Origin: an uncultured Alphaproteobacteria bacterium
GTDB taxonomy: Bacteria > Pseudomonadota > Alphaproteobacteria > HIMB59 > GCA-002718135
Reading direction: 5' to 3'
DNA length: 64,000 nucleotides
NCBI GenBank assembly: GCA_902621855.1
Contig: CACNNQ010000003.1
Location: 62,001-126,000, forward strand
Shown: positions 7,810 through 16,248 of the stretch, one piece after another
Position numbering within the stretch: position 1 is the stretch's first letter
Layout: each line of letters starts with the position of its first letter
The notes under the pieces: generated by a model
Told to the model about the DNA's origin: nothing
Seen by the model: only the letters and a program-made list of their open reading frames with translations
The model's database searches: none
Made by a program: the position numbers and the translations under genes

Positions 7810-8604
7810 ATGATGAAAATTATTCACCTCTCTGACCCCCATATTCATACAAATGAATTATCTGGCATAAACTCTGTAGAAAGATTCAAATGTGCTTTAG
7901 AACACATTATTTTAAATCACCGTGATGCAGATATGTTTGCTATAACTGGTGATATAACAGACATTGGAGATGAAGATTCTTACAATCTGTTTAAAAAAAT
8001 AATAAAAGAATTTAATCTACCCCTAAACCTTGAACCAAAACTAATACCTGGTAATCATGACAATCGTGAAAATTTTAAAAAAACTTTAAATCATGTGCCA
8101 ACTGATAGTAATGGATTTATCCAATACTACCATGACTATAAGAATAATAGATTTATTTTTATAGATACTCTAGAGCACGGAACACACATTGGTCATTATA
8201 CGTTAAAAAGACAAGAGTGGTTGATTGATCTTTTAAATAACACAGATGATAATAAAGAAATTTATATATTTATGCACCATAATCCATTGGCACTGGTTAG
8301 AGATGAAAGCGATGGTATTGGATTAAAACATAAAAAAGAATTTAAAGAAATATTGATTAGTAAAAAAAATATTAAACATATTTTTTTTGGTCATCAGCAT
8401 ATTACTAGTTCCGGATCATATCTTGGTATAAGTTTTTCCTCGCCAAGGAGCACATGGTCACCTCTAATACCAAATTTTTCATCTGAATATAGGCTTGGTT
8501 TAGCTAATACTGATCCAAATTACAATGTAGCAATAATTCGATCAGATACCTTAATTATTCATACAGAGGATTTTTTAAAAACAGAAGTTAATTGGTTTAA
8601 ATAA
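7810..8604 (+). CDS. Calcineurin-like phosphodiesterase (GpdQ/Icc class)
   Basis: A 264-residue cytoplasmic metallophosphoesterase. The dinuclear-metal motifs are all present in order: DPH (Asp9, His11), GDITD (Asp48), GNHDN (Asn82, His83, Asp84), the histidine in MHHNP and GHQH. Length and motif spacing fit class III cyclic-nucleotide or glycerophosphodiester phosphodiesterases such as GpdQ (about 270 residues). The gene is divergent from a UgpB-type binding protein, so a role in hydrolysing imported glycerophosphodiesters to release glycerol-3-phosphate is plausible. It begins with tandem ATG codons; either could be used. It converges with the methyltransferase-like gene after 4 bases. Confidence 0.8.
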   Translation: MMKIIHLSDPHIHTNELSGINSVERFKCALEHIILNHRDADMFAITGDITDIGDEDSYNLFKKIIKEFNLPLNLEPKLIPGNHDNRENFKKTLNHVPTDSNGFIQYYHDYKNNRFIFIDTLEHGTHIGHYTLKRQEWLIDLLNNTDDNKEIYIFMHHNPLALVRDESDGIGLKHKKEFKEILISKKNIKHIFFGHQHITSSGSYLGISFSSPRSTWSPLIPNFSSEYRLGLANTDPNYNVAIIRSDTLIIHTEDFLKTEVNWFK

Positions 8605-8608
8605 AAAA

Positions 8609-9715
8609 TTATTTTTTTTCGATTACAAATATTTCATTGTTAAAATAAAGACCTTTATTTTTAGCAACAATGTTTTGAACTACTTTTTCGTAATTTTTTG
8701 TTTTTTCTACCTTCATTACTTTATCATCATCCATTTGATTGACATATATGGAGGCATTCCAAGCAGAAAAAACTAATGATGTAGCTATACCTCCGCTGAT
8801 TTCTGTTGGTAGAGCTCTCAATTTACATTTAATAATTCTTTTTTCTCCAAAAGATAAACTACTTAATAAATCTTTATCTAAATTTTTCTTAAGATAAGAA
8901 ATGATACTATTTCCAAGAGAAGGAAAAGGGTCCTCTTTTGGCCAAATTTTACTAATTATTTCATTAGCAGGATCTTTTCCTGAAGCATGAATGGTTAATA
9001 ATTTCCCTTTTGATTTTAACGCGCTAATCATTGGTTCGATAACGTATTTTGATTTCTTTTCTGCTGAAATTCTTGAACGATAAGGCTGTGAAGCAATAAT
9101 AAGATCAAATTTATTATCTGATTTTTTTTTGGTAGGAATTAATTCATTAACATTAAATTCTTGATCTTCGCGGTAGATAACCATGACTGAAGGCTCTTTA
9201 TAAGTATGGTTACCTGACTTTTTATTAATTTCTATATTCCATTTTTTTTCTAAAAATTCATTTTGTTTTCTTAATTGTTGAGCAAATTCAAGAGAAGTGT
9301 CACCTTTTAATTTAATAATATTCCAATTAATTTTTTTCTGTTTAACTTCATTTTTTGATTTTAGGTTTGCGGCTTCAGCGTAGTGTAGATTTGAAATGAC
9401 AAAAACAGTATTCTTATGTTCAACAAACCTATCGGGTAATTTTTCTAGACCTAATCTTACATCTTCTATGCTTATTTCTTTTGTGCAAACTAATAAAGGT
9501 ACGTTAGGCCTGGCCTCGTGGCACTGACGCATAACATTCATAAGTAAGGAACCATCACCCATACCAGCATCAAATATTTTTATGCCAGGTTTTTGAGGTT
9601 TAATTTTATTTACGTGAGGGCGTATCGCATCGGCAATTTGATTTTTTTCATTTGTTGTTGTGACAAATAATAAATATTTTTGTCTGTTATCATAAAACCT
9701 AAAATTTTTTTTCAT
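8609..9715 (-). CDS. Rossmann-fold methyltransferase-like protein of unknown function
   Basis: I do not recognise this 368-residue protein as a named enzyme. IKIFDAGMGDGSLL (residues 45-58) looks like a class I SAM-binding motif I, and DLIIASQPYRSR near residues 205-216 followed by ALKSKGKLLTIH resembles motifs IV-VI. A lysine-rich segment separates the halves. It has no signal peptide or membrane segment. It is the last gene of a tight minus-strand operon after a MetE-core-like methyltransferase and a PhpC-like dehydrogenase, with 2 bases between it and the latter. The context suggests methyl transfer onto, or off, a phosphonate or thiol intermediate, but nothing in the sequence fixes the substrate. 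Confidence 0.55.
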   Translation of the reverse strand: MKKNFRFYDNRQKYLLFVTTTNEKNQIADAIRPHVNKIKPQKPGIKIFDAGMGDGSLLMNVMRQCHEARPNVPLLVCTKEISIEDVRLGLEKLPDRFVEHKNTVFVISNLHYAEAANLKSKNEVKQKKINWNIIKLKGDTSLEFAQQLRKQNEFLEKKWNIEINKKSGNHTYKEPSVMVIYREDQEFNVNELIPTKKKSDNKFDLIIASQPYRSRISAEKKSKYVIEPMISALKSKGKLLTIHASGKDPANEIISKIWPKEDPFPSLGNSIISYLKKNLDKDLLSSLSFGEKRIIKCKLRALPTEISGGIATSLVFSAWNASIYVNQMDDDKVMKVEKTKNYEKVVQNIVAKNKGLYFNNEIFVIEKK

Positions 9716-9717
9716 TA

Positions 9718-10830
9718 CTAATAAAGTCCCATTGATTTAGCAGAAGAGATGAAGGCTTCTTTATTGCCAATAAAGTTTTTACCTCTTTCCCCTAAAAACG
9801 CATCATCTACTATATTATTCCATTCTTGAACAGGAACTTTTATTTCATTTAAGTTAAGAGGAACCTCTAAAGAACGCATAAATTCACTCAGATGATTTGC
9901 AGCATTCTCTAGATTATCGTTAAAAATTAATTTTAGTCTCTCCTCAGCGACACTATCAATTCCAACCATACTTTTAGTAATCATGGGTAAAGTAAATGAA
10001 CAAGCAATACCATGCTGAATACCGTAATTGAGTGTCACGGGGTATGATAGATTATGCGCAATAGCAGTTTTTGTATTGGAAAACGCTAAGCCAGCATGAA
10101 CGCATGCCAGTGCAATTTTTGAACGTAATTCAATGTTTCTTAAATCTTTAGCGAGAAGTGGTAAATTTTCTAATACTAATTTTGATGCTTGTATTGCATG
10201 TGAAGCAGAAACTGGGTTTGCATTAATATTCCAAATACTTTCCATTGAATGAGAGAGAGCGTCTAAACCTGTTGAAATGGTCAAGCCTAAAGGTTTATCA
10301 ACCATAATAGATGGATCGATAATTGCTTTTTCTGCATAAAGAGATTTATGCGCCAAAGATAATTTATTATTTTTTTCTTTATCCCATATTGTGGCCCAAC
10401 ACGTAAGCTCACTTGATGTTCCTGAAGTTGTAGGTATTGCAATAATCTTGATTGGATTTTCGACTCTTGGATTTTTCTTATTACGAACGAAATCTGTTAG
10501 ATATTCTTGTTTATCTTTAAATGCAGCAATTGCTTTAGCTGTGTCTGTAACAGAGCCACCACCTATAGCTAAAATATAATCTACCGATTCATTGATTGAA
10601 GAAAATTTATTTTGTAGTTCTAAAATATCCTTATAATCTGGATTAGGCTGAACATCGGTCATAATGGATAAAGGTGGATTTGAAGAAGATTTTAATTCAT
10701 CGCTATATTTTTTAAAAACTTCCTCTGGATGAGTGATTATGATGTAGTTCTTATTTTTAAGAGCATCATGTACTTCTGTAAATCTATTTTCTCCTAAGAT
10801 AATTTCAACAGGGTTAAAATAATTCCACAT
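9718..10830 (-). CDS. Iron-containing alcohol dehydrogenase, PhpC-like (phosphonoacetaldehyde reductase type)
   Basis: A 370-residue group III metal-dependent alcohol dehydrogenase. The nucleotide loop GGGSVTDTAKA starts at Gly90, and the metal ligands are visible as Asp190 and His194 (GLDALSH), His259 (AIAHNLS) and His273 (IQHG). The opening MWNYFNPVEIILGE is typical of PhpC-type enzymes, which interconvert phosphonoacetaldehyde and 2-hydroxyethylphosphonate. No pepM or ppd gene for phosphonate synthesis is in the window, whereas phnW, phnY and phnA are. It may therefore run oxidatively, feeding 2-hydroxyethylphosphonate into the PhnY-PhnA route. It lies 4 bases after the MetE-like gene and 2 bases before the methyltransferase-like gene. 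Confidence 0.75.
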   Translation of the reverse strand: MWNYFNPVEIILGENRFTEVHDALKNKNYIIITHPEEVFKKYSDELKSSSNPPLSIMTDVQPNPDYKDILELQNKFSSINESVDYILAIGGGSVTDTAKAIAAFKDKQEYLTDFVRNKKNPRVENPIKIIAIPTTSGTSSELTCWATIWDKEKNNKLSLAHKSLYAEKAIIDPSIMVDKPLGLTISTGLDALSHSMESIWNINANPVSASHAIQASKLVLENLPLLAKDLRNIELRSKIALACVHAGLAFSNTKTAIAHNLSYPVTLNYGIQHGIACSFTLPMITKSMVGIDSVAEERLKLIFNDNLENAANHLSEFMRSLEVPLNLNEIKVPVQEWNNIVDDAFLGERGKNFIGNKEAFISSAKSMGLY

Positions 10831-10834
10831 TACC

Positions 10835-11914
10835 TTAAATTGATTTTGCCGCTTTAGTTAAAATTGTCATTTTCTCAATTGCTTGTTCTCTTGTAAAGAA
10901 ACCTAAACCACAATCTGGTGCAGCTATTAAACGGTGTTCATCAATATGTTCAAGTGAATCTTTGATACGAACTCTTACTTCTTCAACAGACTCCATTCTA
11001 CTTTTTGCAATATCAATAAATCCAAAAATTACTTTTGTTTTAGTAAATTTTTCTAAAAGATTTAAATCATTATGCCTATGTGAATCTTCTAAAGATACTT
11101 CATCAATAGTTGAATCATCTACCAGTGATGCAATTCTATCATAAGCATCTAGATCAGCCTTTTTATACCCTTCTGAGTCTAATGAGTTAGGATAACCACA
11201 ACAAATATGGCAAACGCGTTGCACTTCTTTAGGAATACCATGCATCATTCTTTCTAAATTTTCCATACCATATGAATGAGCTTCATCGGGTTTTCTAGCA
11301 AATACTGGTTCATCAATTTGAATATACTGACAACCTGCATCCACAAGTGCCTTAATTTCTTTATTGAGAGCTAATGCTAAATCAAAACCAAGTTTTTTCA
11401 TGTCATCATAGTAATTGTTGGCAATTGAATCTGTAATTGTCATTGGTCCAGGTAGCGTAATTTTAACTGGGTTTTTTGTAAATTGTTGTGCACTCTTCCA
11501 ATCTAAATGCATACGTATTTCTTTACTTGAAATCGGTGCAACAATAGTTGGAAGGTCAGCTTCGAACGCACCTTGTCTTACTGACTTATGTGTAACTTCC
11601 TTAAAACTTACTCCATTTAAAAATCGGCATTGATATAATACATAACTCTCGCGTCTGACTTCTCCATCTGTTGGAACATCAATACCCGCATTTACTTGAT
11701 CAGTTATAACTTCTTTAATTGCTGCTAAAAATAATTTTTCAGCATCTGCACCTGCAGACTCTAATGCTTTTTCATATGCGCCAGGTGACCAATTTGATAA
11801 TAATCCTTTTGACGCTTTTCTCTCTTCTTCTGATTTTGTCCCTAAAAACCAATCTTGAATAGGTGTTTGTTTCGGTTTTGGATAAGCACCTATTGTAGTT
11901 GTTTTAAGAGGCAT
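10835..11914 (-). CDS. MetE C-terminal-domain-like (core) methyltransferase
   Basis: A 359-residue protein equivalent to only the catalytic C-terminal half of cobalamin-independent methionine synthase. The zinc-site elements are present: His236 and Cys238 in CHICCG, Glu276 in VSLED, and Cys335 in APDCGLGF; Asp201 sits in the QIDEP motif. The N-terminal folate-positioning half of MetE is missing, so the methyl donor is not necessarily methyl-tetrahydrofolate. Relatives include core-MetE enzymes and epoxyalkane:coenzyme M transferases, which activate a thiol on the zinc. It has a GGGAG ribosome site and leads an operon with the PhpC-like dehydrogenase and the methyltransferase-like gene. Either methionine synthesis or a specialised alkyl transfer is possible. 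Confidence 0.78.
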   Translation of the reverse strand: MPLKTTTIGAYPKPKQTPIQDWFLGTKSEEERKASKGLLSNWSPGAYEKALESAGADAEKLFLAAIKEVITDQVNAGIDVPTDGEVRRESYVLYQCRFLNGVSFKEVTHKSVRQGAFEADLPTIVAPISSKEIRMHLDWKSAQQFTKNPVKITLPGPMTITDSIANNYYDDMKKLGFDLALALNKEIKALVDAGCQYIQIDEPVFARKPDEAHSYGMENLERMMHGIPKEVQRVCHICCGYPNSLDSEGYKKADLDAYDRIASLVDDSTIDEVSLEDSHRHNDLNLLEKFTKTKVIFGFIDIAKSRMESVEEVRVRIKDSLEHIDEHRLIAAPDCGLGFFTREQAIEKMTILTKAAKSI

Positions 11915-11946
11915 CTATTTTTACTCCCATTTAAATTTAAAATAAA

Positions 11947-11971
11947 ACAGCGGCTTTTATAAAGCCGCTGT
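11947..11971 (-). terminator. Stem-loop after the 12.0-13.3 kb binding-protein gene
   Basis: An 11-bp perfect stem, ACAGCGGCTTT (11947-11957) with AAAGCCGCTGT (11961-11971), closes a 3-base loop. On the minus-strand RNA it is followed by UUUAUUUU-like sequence. It sits between the binding-protein stop and the MetE-like start, so it probably ends the binding-protein message or stabilises its 3-prime end. Confidence 0.8.
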
Positions 11972-12001
11972 AATAAAAAGTTAATAATAAATAATCTCAA
12001 A

Positions 12002-13255
12002 TTACATAAGATCGTTTATTTCTTCCATCATTTCTTCTTGGAGATCACCCATATCATCAGCGTCGCCTGTAGCAATTTCTTCTGTGTAATCATAGATTAC
12101 CTGTGTAACAGCTAATCCATTTTCTCCAGGATATGCAAACCAATCTGCAAGAAGTGGAAGTTGTTCAACTGCAGTAAGTTTATTAGGGTTTTTACTATAG
12201 AAATCACCTAATAATTCATTCGCTGCTTTGTTTGGTGGAACATATCCAGTTGTTTCAGCAACTAATGCAGCACCGATACCTGATGTAATGAACTTTAAGA
12301 AAGTCCATGCAGCATCAACTCTTGCTGGATCATCAGATGTAGACACTAACATTGCAGCGTTTCCACCTGCTGGTAATCTTGCTGGTGTTCCATTGTTAAC
12401 TCCAGCCATTCCAGGGAATGGTGCAGTTTTTAAAACAAAGTCTGCCTTTGCAGCATTAACTGAACCCAAGCTTGAAGTAGACCAGAACATCATACCAATA
12501 GTACCTGCGTTAAACGCAGCTTGACCATCAGCAATTGAATAGTTTGGCATATTACATCCGCTCATGATTGCTTTCATTTGCTCTAACGTTGCAAGTCCTG
12601 CATCACCACCCATATTTACAGCTCCATCTTTAACCATTGGAACATTCTGAGTGTGCATTAATGCTTGGTGGAACCAGTTACCTGTGATGTTCCAACCAAA
12701 GTATAGAGTTCCTTTACCTGCTGCTTCCAATTTATTACATGCTGCAATAACTTCGTCCCAGTTAGTTGGAATACTATTTACACCTGCTTCAGCTAATAAA
12801 TCCATGTTATAATATCCAACTGGCGTTGATACAGAAAATGGTAATCCATAAACTTCACCACCAAATGTTGAAAGACTTAACATAGCAGAATGGTAACCAT
12901 CTTTTTCAAAAGCAGCTTCTTTTGCAATAAATGGCTCTAAAGACTTAGCAATACCTTTGTCAACTAGAGGTGCTTGTCTGTTAAGACCTTGCATAGTTAC
13001 ATCTGGTAAATTACCTGAAGTAGACTCTCTGAAGATTGTTGCAGTTGCATCCTCATAGTTTTCATAAGTTGCTCTAAATTTAACTTGAATATCTGGATGT
13101 GCTTTTTCAAACTCTGGCATAATAGCTTGAAACGTTACATCGAATAATCCTGAATAAGGATAAGCTACTTCTATTTCAATAGACTTAGCTGAATTAACAG
13201 AACCATAAAAACCAAAAGCTAATACGGCAGCCAATCCTGTAATTAATTTTTTCAT
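12002..13255 (-). CDS. Extracellular solute-binding protein family 1, phosphonate-island ABC importer
   Basis: A 417-residue periplasmic binding protein with a signal peptide (hydrophobic 6-20, likely cut after VNSAKS or nearby) and the CUT1/UgpB-type fold; motifs include EVAYPYSGLFD and YGLPFSVSTPVGYYNMDLL. A strong GGAGGG ribosome site lies 5 bases before the ATG, suggesting high expression. It lies 136 bases downstream of phnA-phnY on the same strand. The most likely ATPase and permeases are those divergent from phnA at 16.2-19.2 kb. The arrangement suggests uptake of AEP or a related phosphonate, which would differ from the known PhnSTUV and AepXVW importers. Glycerol-phosphate or sugar remains possible. 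Confidence 0.85.
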   Translation of the reverse strand: MKKLITGLAAVLAFGFYGSVNSAKSIEIEVAYPYSGLFDVTFQAIMPEFEKAHPDIQVKFRATYENYEDATATIFRESTSGNLPDVTMQGLNRQAPLVDKGIAKSLEPFIAKEAAFEKDGYHSAMLSLSTFGGEVYGLPFSVSTPVGYYNMDLLAEAGVNSIPTNWDEVIAACNKLEAAGKGTLYFGWNITGNWFHQALMHTQNVPMVKDGAVNMGGDAGLATLEQMKAIMSGCNMPNYSIADGQAAFNAGTIGMMFWSTSSLGSVNAAKADFVLKTAPFPGMAGVNNGTPARLPAGGNAAMLVSTSDDPARVDAAWTFLKFITSGIGAALVAETTGYVPPNKAANELLGDFYSKNPNKLTAVEQLPLLADWFAYPGENGLAVTQVIYDYTEEIATGDADDMGDLQEEMMEEINDLM

Positions 13256-13391
13256 TTAATCCCTCCGATTCAAATATAATAATTAATCTAACACGTAGCC
13301 TCAAAGGGTTACAATTTTATTACGAAAATATTACTAAAAAATAAGCTTATTTTTCCACAGAAATAAAAAAATTAGAGAAAAACTGGTTTAT
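13256..13391 (-). promoter_or_regulatory. Leader/promoter region of the binding-protein gene
   Basis: 136 bases between phnY and the binding-protein gene. It contains the GGAGGG ribosome site at 13261-13266 and a perfect 18-bp palindrome AAAATAAG/CTTATTTT flanked to 13337-13354. The palindrome has no loop and could be an operator or a bidirectional structure at the end of phnY. No firm promoter is assigned. Confidence 0.4.
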
Positions 13392-14834
13392 TTACCAAGG
13401 TAGCGAAAAGGTTTTTACATTAGTAAAACTTTTCATTGCTTCAATAACACCCTCTTTGTAACCAAGACCTGAATCTTTAATTCCTCCAAAAGGAGACATT
13501 TCAATTCTATAACCTGGAACCTCCCAAATATTTACAGTGCCAACATTTAAACCTTGAATATATTTTTTTGCTCGCATGAAGTTATTTGTACATACACCAG
13601 ATGATAATCCGAATGCGGTTGAATTAGATATTTTCATTACAGCTTCATCGTCATTAGGCACACGAATGATTGGGATAACTGGACCAAATGTTTCTTCTAA
13701 AACTAATTCACTTTTAGGATCAACATGATCTACAACTATTGGAGGTAACAAAGCGCCCTTTCTTCCAGGGTGATATAAAATTTTTGCGCCGTCTTCTTCA
13801 GCCATAGAAACTCTTTTATCAAAAAGTTCTGCAGCTTGAGCATTAACAACTGTACCTAAGTCTGTTTCCATATTCATAGGATCACCAAATTTAATTTTCT
13901 TAGCACGCTCAAGAGCCATTTCAACAAATTGATCTGCAATAGATTCTTGAACCAGTATTCTTTTAACAGCTGTACAACGTTGACCAGAATTTTTCGTTGC
14001 TCCCGTAACAGCTAGCTCAACAGCTTTTTTAAGATCATCAGCATCTAAGTCATTTAAAACAATTAATGGATCATTACCACCTAGCTCAAGAACTGTTCTT
14101 TTGTATCCAGCTTGTTCAGCAATTAATTTTCCTACACCTACACTACCTGTAAAAGTAATGAGATCAATATTTGGATTCTTGACCATTTCTGATCCGATAT
14201 CTTGAGGCCATCCAGTTACAACTGAAAACATTTCTGGTGGCAGACCTGCTTCATATAAAACATCAGCGAGTACCATTGCTGTTAAAGGTGTTAATTCTGT
14301 CTGCTTACATACTGTACAATTATTAGTTGCAATTGAAGGAGCAATTTTATGCGCTACCATATTCAAAGGGTGATTAAATGGAGTGATTGCTGAAATTGCC
14401 GTTAAGGGCTCTCTTATGGTAAATATTTTTCTCGCTTTTCCATGTGGAGTTAAATCACAAGAAAATATTTCTCCATCATCAAGAATACAAAGTTGAGCCG
14501 TTAATGAAAATACATCAAAAGCTCTTCCTACTTCGTATAGAGAATCTTGTTTTGAAATACCAAGTTCTAAAGTAATAATATCAGAAATTTCTTCTTTTCT
14601 TTTAACAAGTACTTCTGCAGCAGTTTGAAGAATTTTTTGTCTCTCGTATCTTGTAAGTTTAGGTTGGTAATTTGCAGCAATATCTAAAGCCTTTCTTGCA
14701 TGCTCTGCAGTACCGGCAGGAACAGTTCCGATTACTTCACCTGTAAAAGGGTACTCAACATTTATTGTTTTACCTGAAGTAACTTTTTCTCCAGCAATAC
14801 GCATTGCTTCATTAATCATTTTTTTGTGCATCAT
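13392..14834 (-). CDS. phnY: Phosphonoacetaldehyde dehydrogenase
   Basis: A 480-residue NAD(P)-dependent aldehyde dehydrogenase. The catalytic Cys287 (SGQRCTAVK), general base Glu250 (VLELGGNDP) and oxyanion Asn154 (TPFNHPLN) are visible. The overall sequence matches the PhnY type that oxidises phosphonoacetaldehyde to phosphonoacetate. The assignment is strengthened by a 4-base ATGA overlap with the upstream phnA, which hydrolyses the product. With phnW at 2.9 kb the three enzymes complete AEP conversion to acetate, phosphate and alanine. This PhnY is the dehydrogenase, not the unrelated 2-oxoglutarate oxygenase that shares the name. Length is normal and there is no sign of decay. Confidence 0.92.
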   Translation of the reverse strand: MMHKKMINEAMRIAGEKVTSGKTINVEYPFTGEVIGTVPAGTAEHARKALDIAANYQPKLTRYERQKILQTAAEVLVKRKEEISDIITLELGISKQDSLYEVGRAFDVFSLTAQLCILDDGEIFSCDLTPHGKARKIFTIREPLTAISAITPFNHPLNMVAHKIAPSIATNNCTVCKQTELTPLTAMVLADVLYEAGLPPEMFSVVTGWPQDIGSEMVKNPNIDLITFTGSVGVGKLIAEQAGYKRTVLELGGNDPLIVLNDLDADDLKKAVELAVTGATKNSGQRCTAVKRILVQESIADQFVEMALERAKKIKFGDPMNMETDLGTVVNAQAAELFDKRVSMAEEDGAKILYHPGRKGALLPPIVVDHVDPKSELVLEETFGPVIPIIRVPNDDEAVMKISNSTAFGLSSGVCTNNFMRAKKYIQGLNVGTVNIWEVPGYRIEMSPFGGIKDSGLGYKEGVIEAMKSFTNVKTFSLPW

Positions 14835-16072
14835 AGGGCTCCATTTATTGCATAATAAAATGCATCATAGTTATATAATTGTTTGCTAGTATCTAAGTTT
14901 TGTAATTTTAAATTTGATATGAATGGAACTTCTCTTTCATGGAGTCCTCCATGAGAACGTAAAGGTTCATTTAATCCAGAAAGATTATGTTTATCTTCCG
15001 ATGAACCAATAGTCATAAATTCTGAAGACATACATATAATATCCCCCATTCTATCAGGAGGTAAATTATAAGTAGAACATCCTTCATCTTTTGTTAAAAC
15101 AACTTCTATATCTTTTATTTCTTGAATAGCGTTTACAACTAAATCAACCTTGCTCTTGTCTTCTAAATAAATTGTTGCAAAAGAACCAAGTGAACCATGA
15201 TGAACGACATATGGATCTGTAATTGGTAGGATGACTTTAGCCATGTTTGGTTCAAATTTTTTATCTAAATAATCTTGTAAAAATATTGCATTAGGTGAGC
15301 CATCTTCTTTTGATTTTGGTTTCATACCGTGATCTGCTGTGATGATTATAGAAACATTCTCCTTATTTAAAAGACCAATATATTTATCAAACATTGCATA
15401 AAATTTATTTGCTGTTTCATTTCCTGGTGCATATTTGTGTTGAATATAATCTGTAGTCGATAAATACATGATATTTGGTTTGAACTCTTCAAGAAGCTTT
15501 ACACCTGCAGCCATTACAAATTCAGAAAGTCCTTCAGAATATACTTCTGGCACTGGCATCCCCAACCAATCGTTTACATTATCTATACCATTGAGATCTT
15601 TTGTTGCTTGATCAGATTTTTCAGCAGAAAAACAAATAGCTCTCTCATCATCAAAACTTAATCCGTTTCCTAAAAGTGTTCTCAACTTGTCTTTTGCAGT
15701 AACAAGAGCAATTTTAGAACCAGAATTGTAAAATTTTTCAAAAATAGTTGGTGCTCGCATATATTTTGGGTCATTCATCATTACTTCTTCACCCGTCTCA
15801 GGTGTATAAAAGAAGTTTCCGCATATACCGTGTACAGAACTTGGTTGGCCTGTCACAATCGAAATATTATTAGGATTTGTAAAACTTGGAATAGCACTGT
15901 GAACTAGTAGATTTTCACCACTTGCAATTAATTTATCAAGATTTGGTGTAAGGTTAGATTTTGATGCTTCTTCGAGATACTCTTTTTGACTACCATCAAG
16001 GCATATAACAATAGCAGTTTTTGAGAAAGAGCTTGGATATTCTCTATTATTAATTTCTAAATTATCGGACAC
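14831..16072 (-). CDS. phnA: Phosphonoacetate hydrolase
   Basis: A 413-residue alkaline-phosphatase-superfamily enzyme that cleaves the C-P bond of phosphonoacetate to acetate and phosphate. The metal ligand Asp26 (CLDGSQ), nucleophile Thr65 (PSFTNPNN), the DYIQHKY pair, TADHGM and the C-terminal SHGGLHE histidine are all visible, as expected for a two-zinc site. It starts with GTG and has no obvious Shine-Dalgarno; the first in-frame codon matches the expected family length. Its 3-prime end overlaps phnY by 4 bases, so the pair is translationally coupled. It is divergent from the ABC importer ATPase. Confidence 0.93.
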   Translation of the reverse strand: MSDNLEINNREYPSSFSKTAIVICLDGSQKEYLEEASKSNLTPNLDKLIASGENLLVHSAIPSFTNPNNISIVTGQPSSVHGICGNFFYTPETGEEVMMNDPKYMRAPTIFEKFYNSGSKIALVTAKDKLRTLLGNGLSFDDERAICFSAEKSDQATKDLNGIDNVNDWLGMPVPEVYSEGLSEFVMAAGVKLLEEFKPNIMYLSTTDYIQHKYAPGNETANKFYAMFDKYIGLLNKENVSIIITADHGMKPKSKEDGSPNAIFLQDYLDKKFEPNMAKVILPITDPYVVHHGSLGSFATIYLEDKSKVDLVVNAIQEIKDIEVVLTKDEGCSTYNLPPDRMGDIICMSSEFMTIGSSEDKHNLSGLNEPLRSHGGLHEREVPFISNLKLQNLDTSKQLYNYDAFYYAINGAL

Positions 16073-16248
16073 GATTTCAACTAATATATATTATTAAAAA
16101 TACGAATTTATAGTTATCTGCTAGTTAAACTCAATCATAATTTGAATATTTGTTAATAAAATTGAAATAAAACTGAAATAAATAGATTTAAAATATTCTC
16201 AAATTTAATAAAATTTTGTAGATTAAAATTAAGATACAGGGGGAATGA
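16073..16248. promoter_or_regulatory. Divergent promoter region, phnA / ABC importer
   Basis: 176 AT-rich bases between phnA and the transporter ATPase gene. The AGGGGG ribosome site at 16238-16243 fixes the GTG start of the ATPase. The repeated element around ATTGAAATAAAACTGAAATAA (16155-16185, read on the plus strand) is the only notable pattern; it does not match a Pho box well. Shared control of uptake and breakdown is likely. Confidence 0.45.

Noticed and set aside
9718..10830. Evidence for phosphonate biosynthesis in the window
   Set aside because: Only a PhpC-like gene is present; PepM, Ppd and methylphosphonate synthase were not found.
10835..12001. SAM or cobalamin riboswitch before the MetE-like gene
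   Set aside because: The 87-base spacer is filled by the 11-bp terminator-like hairpin and a short leader with GGGAG; no riboswitch architecture fits.
12228..12524. 98-codon plus-strand reading frame
   Set aside because: It is entirely antisense to the binding-protein gene and its residue use reflects the complementary strand of that gene.
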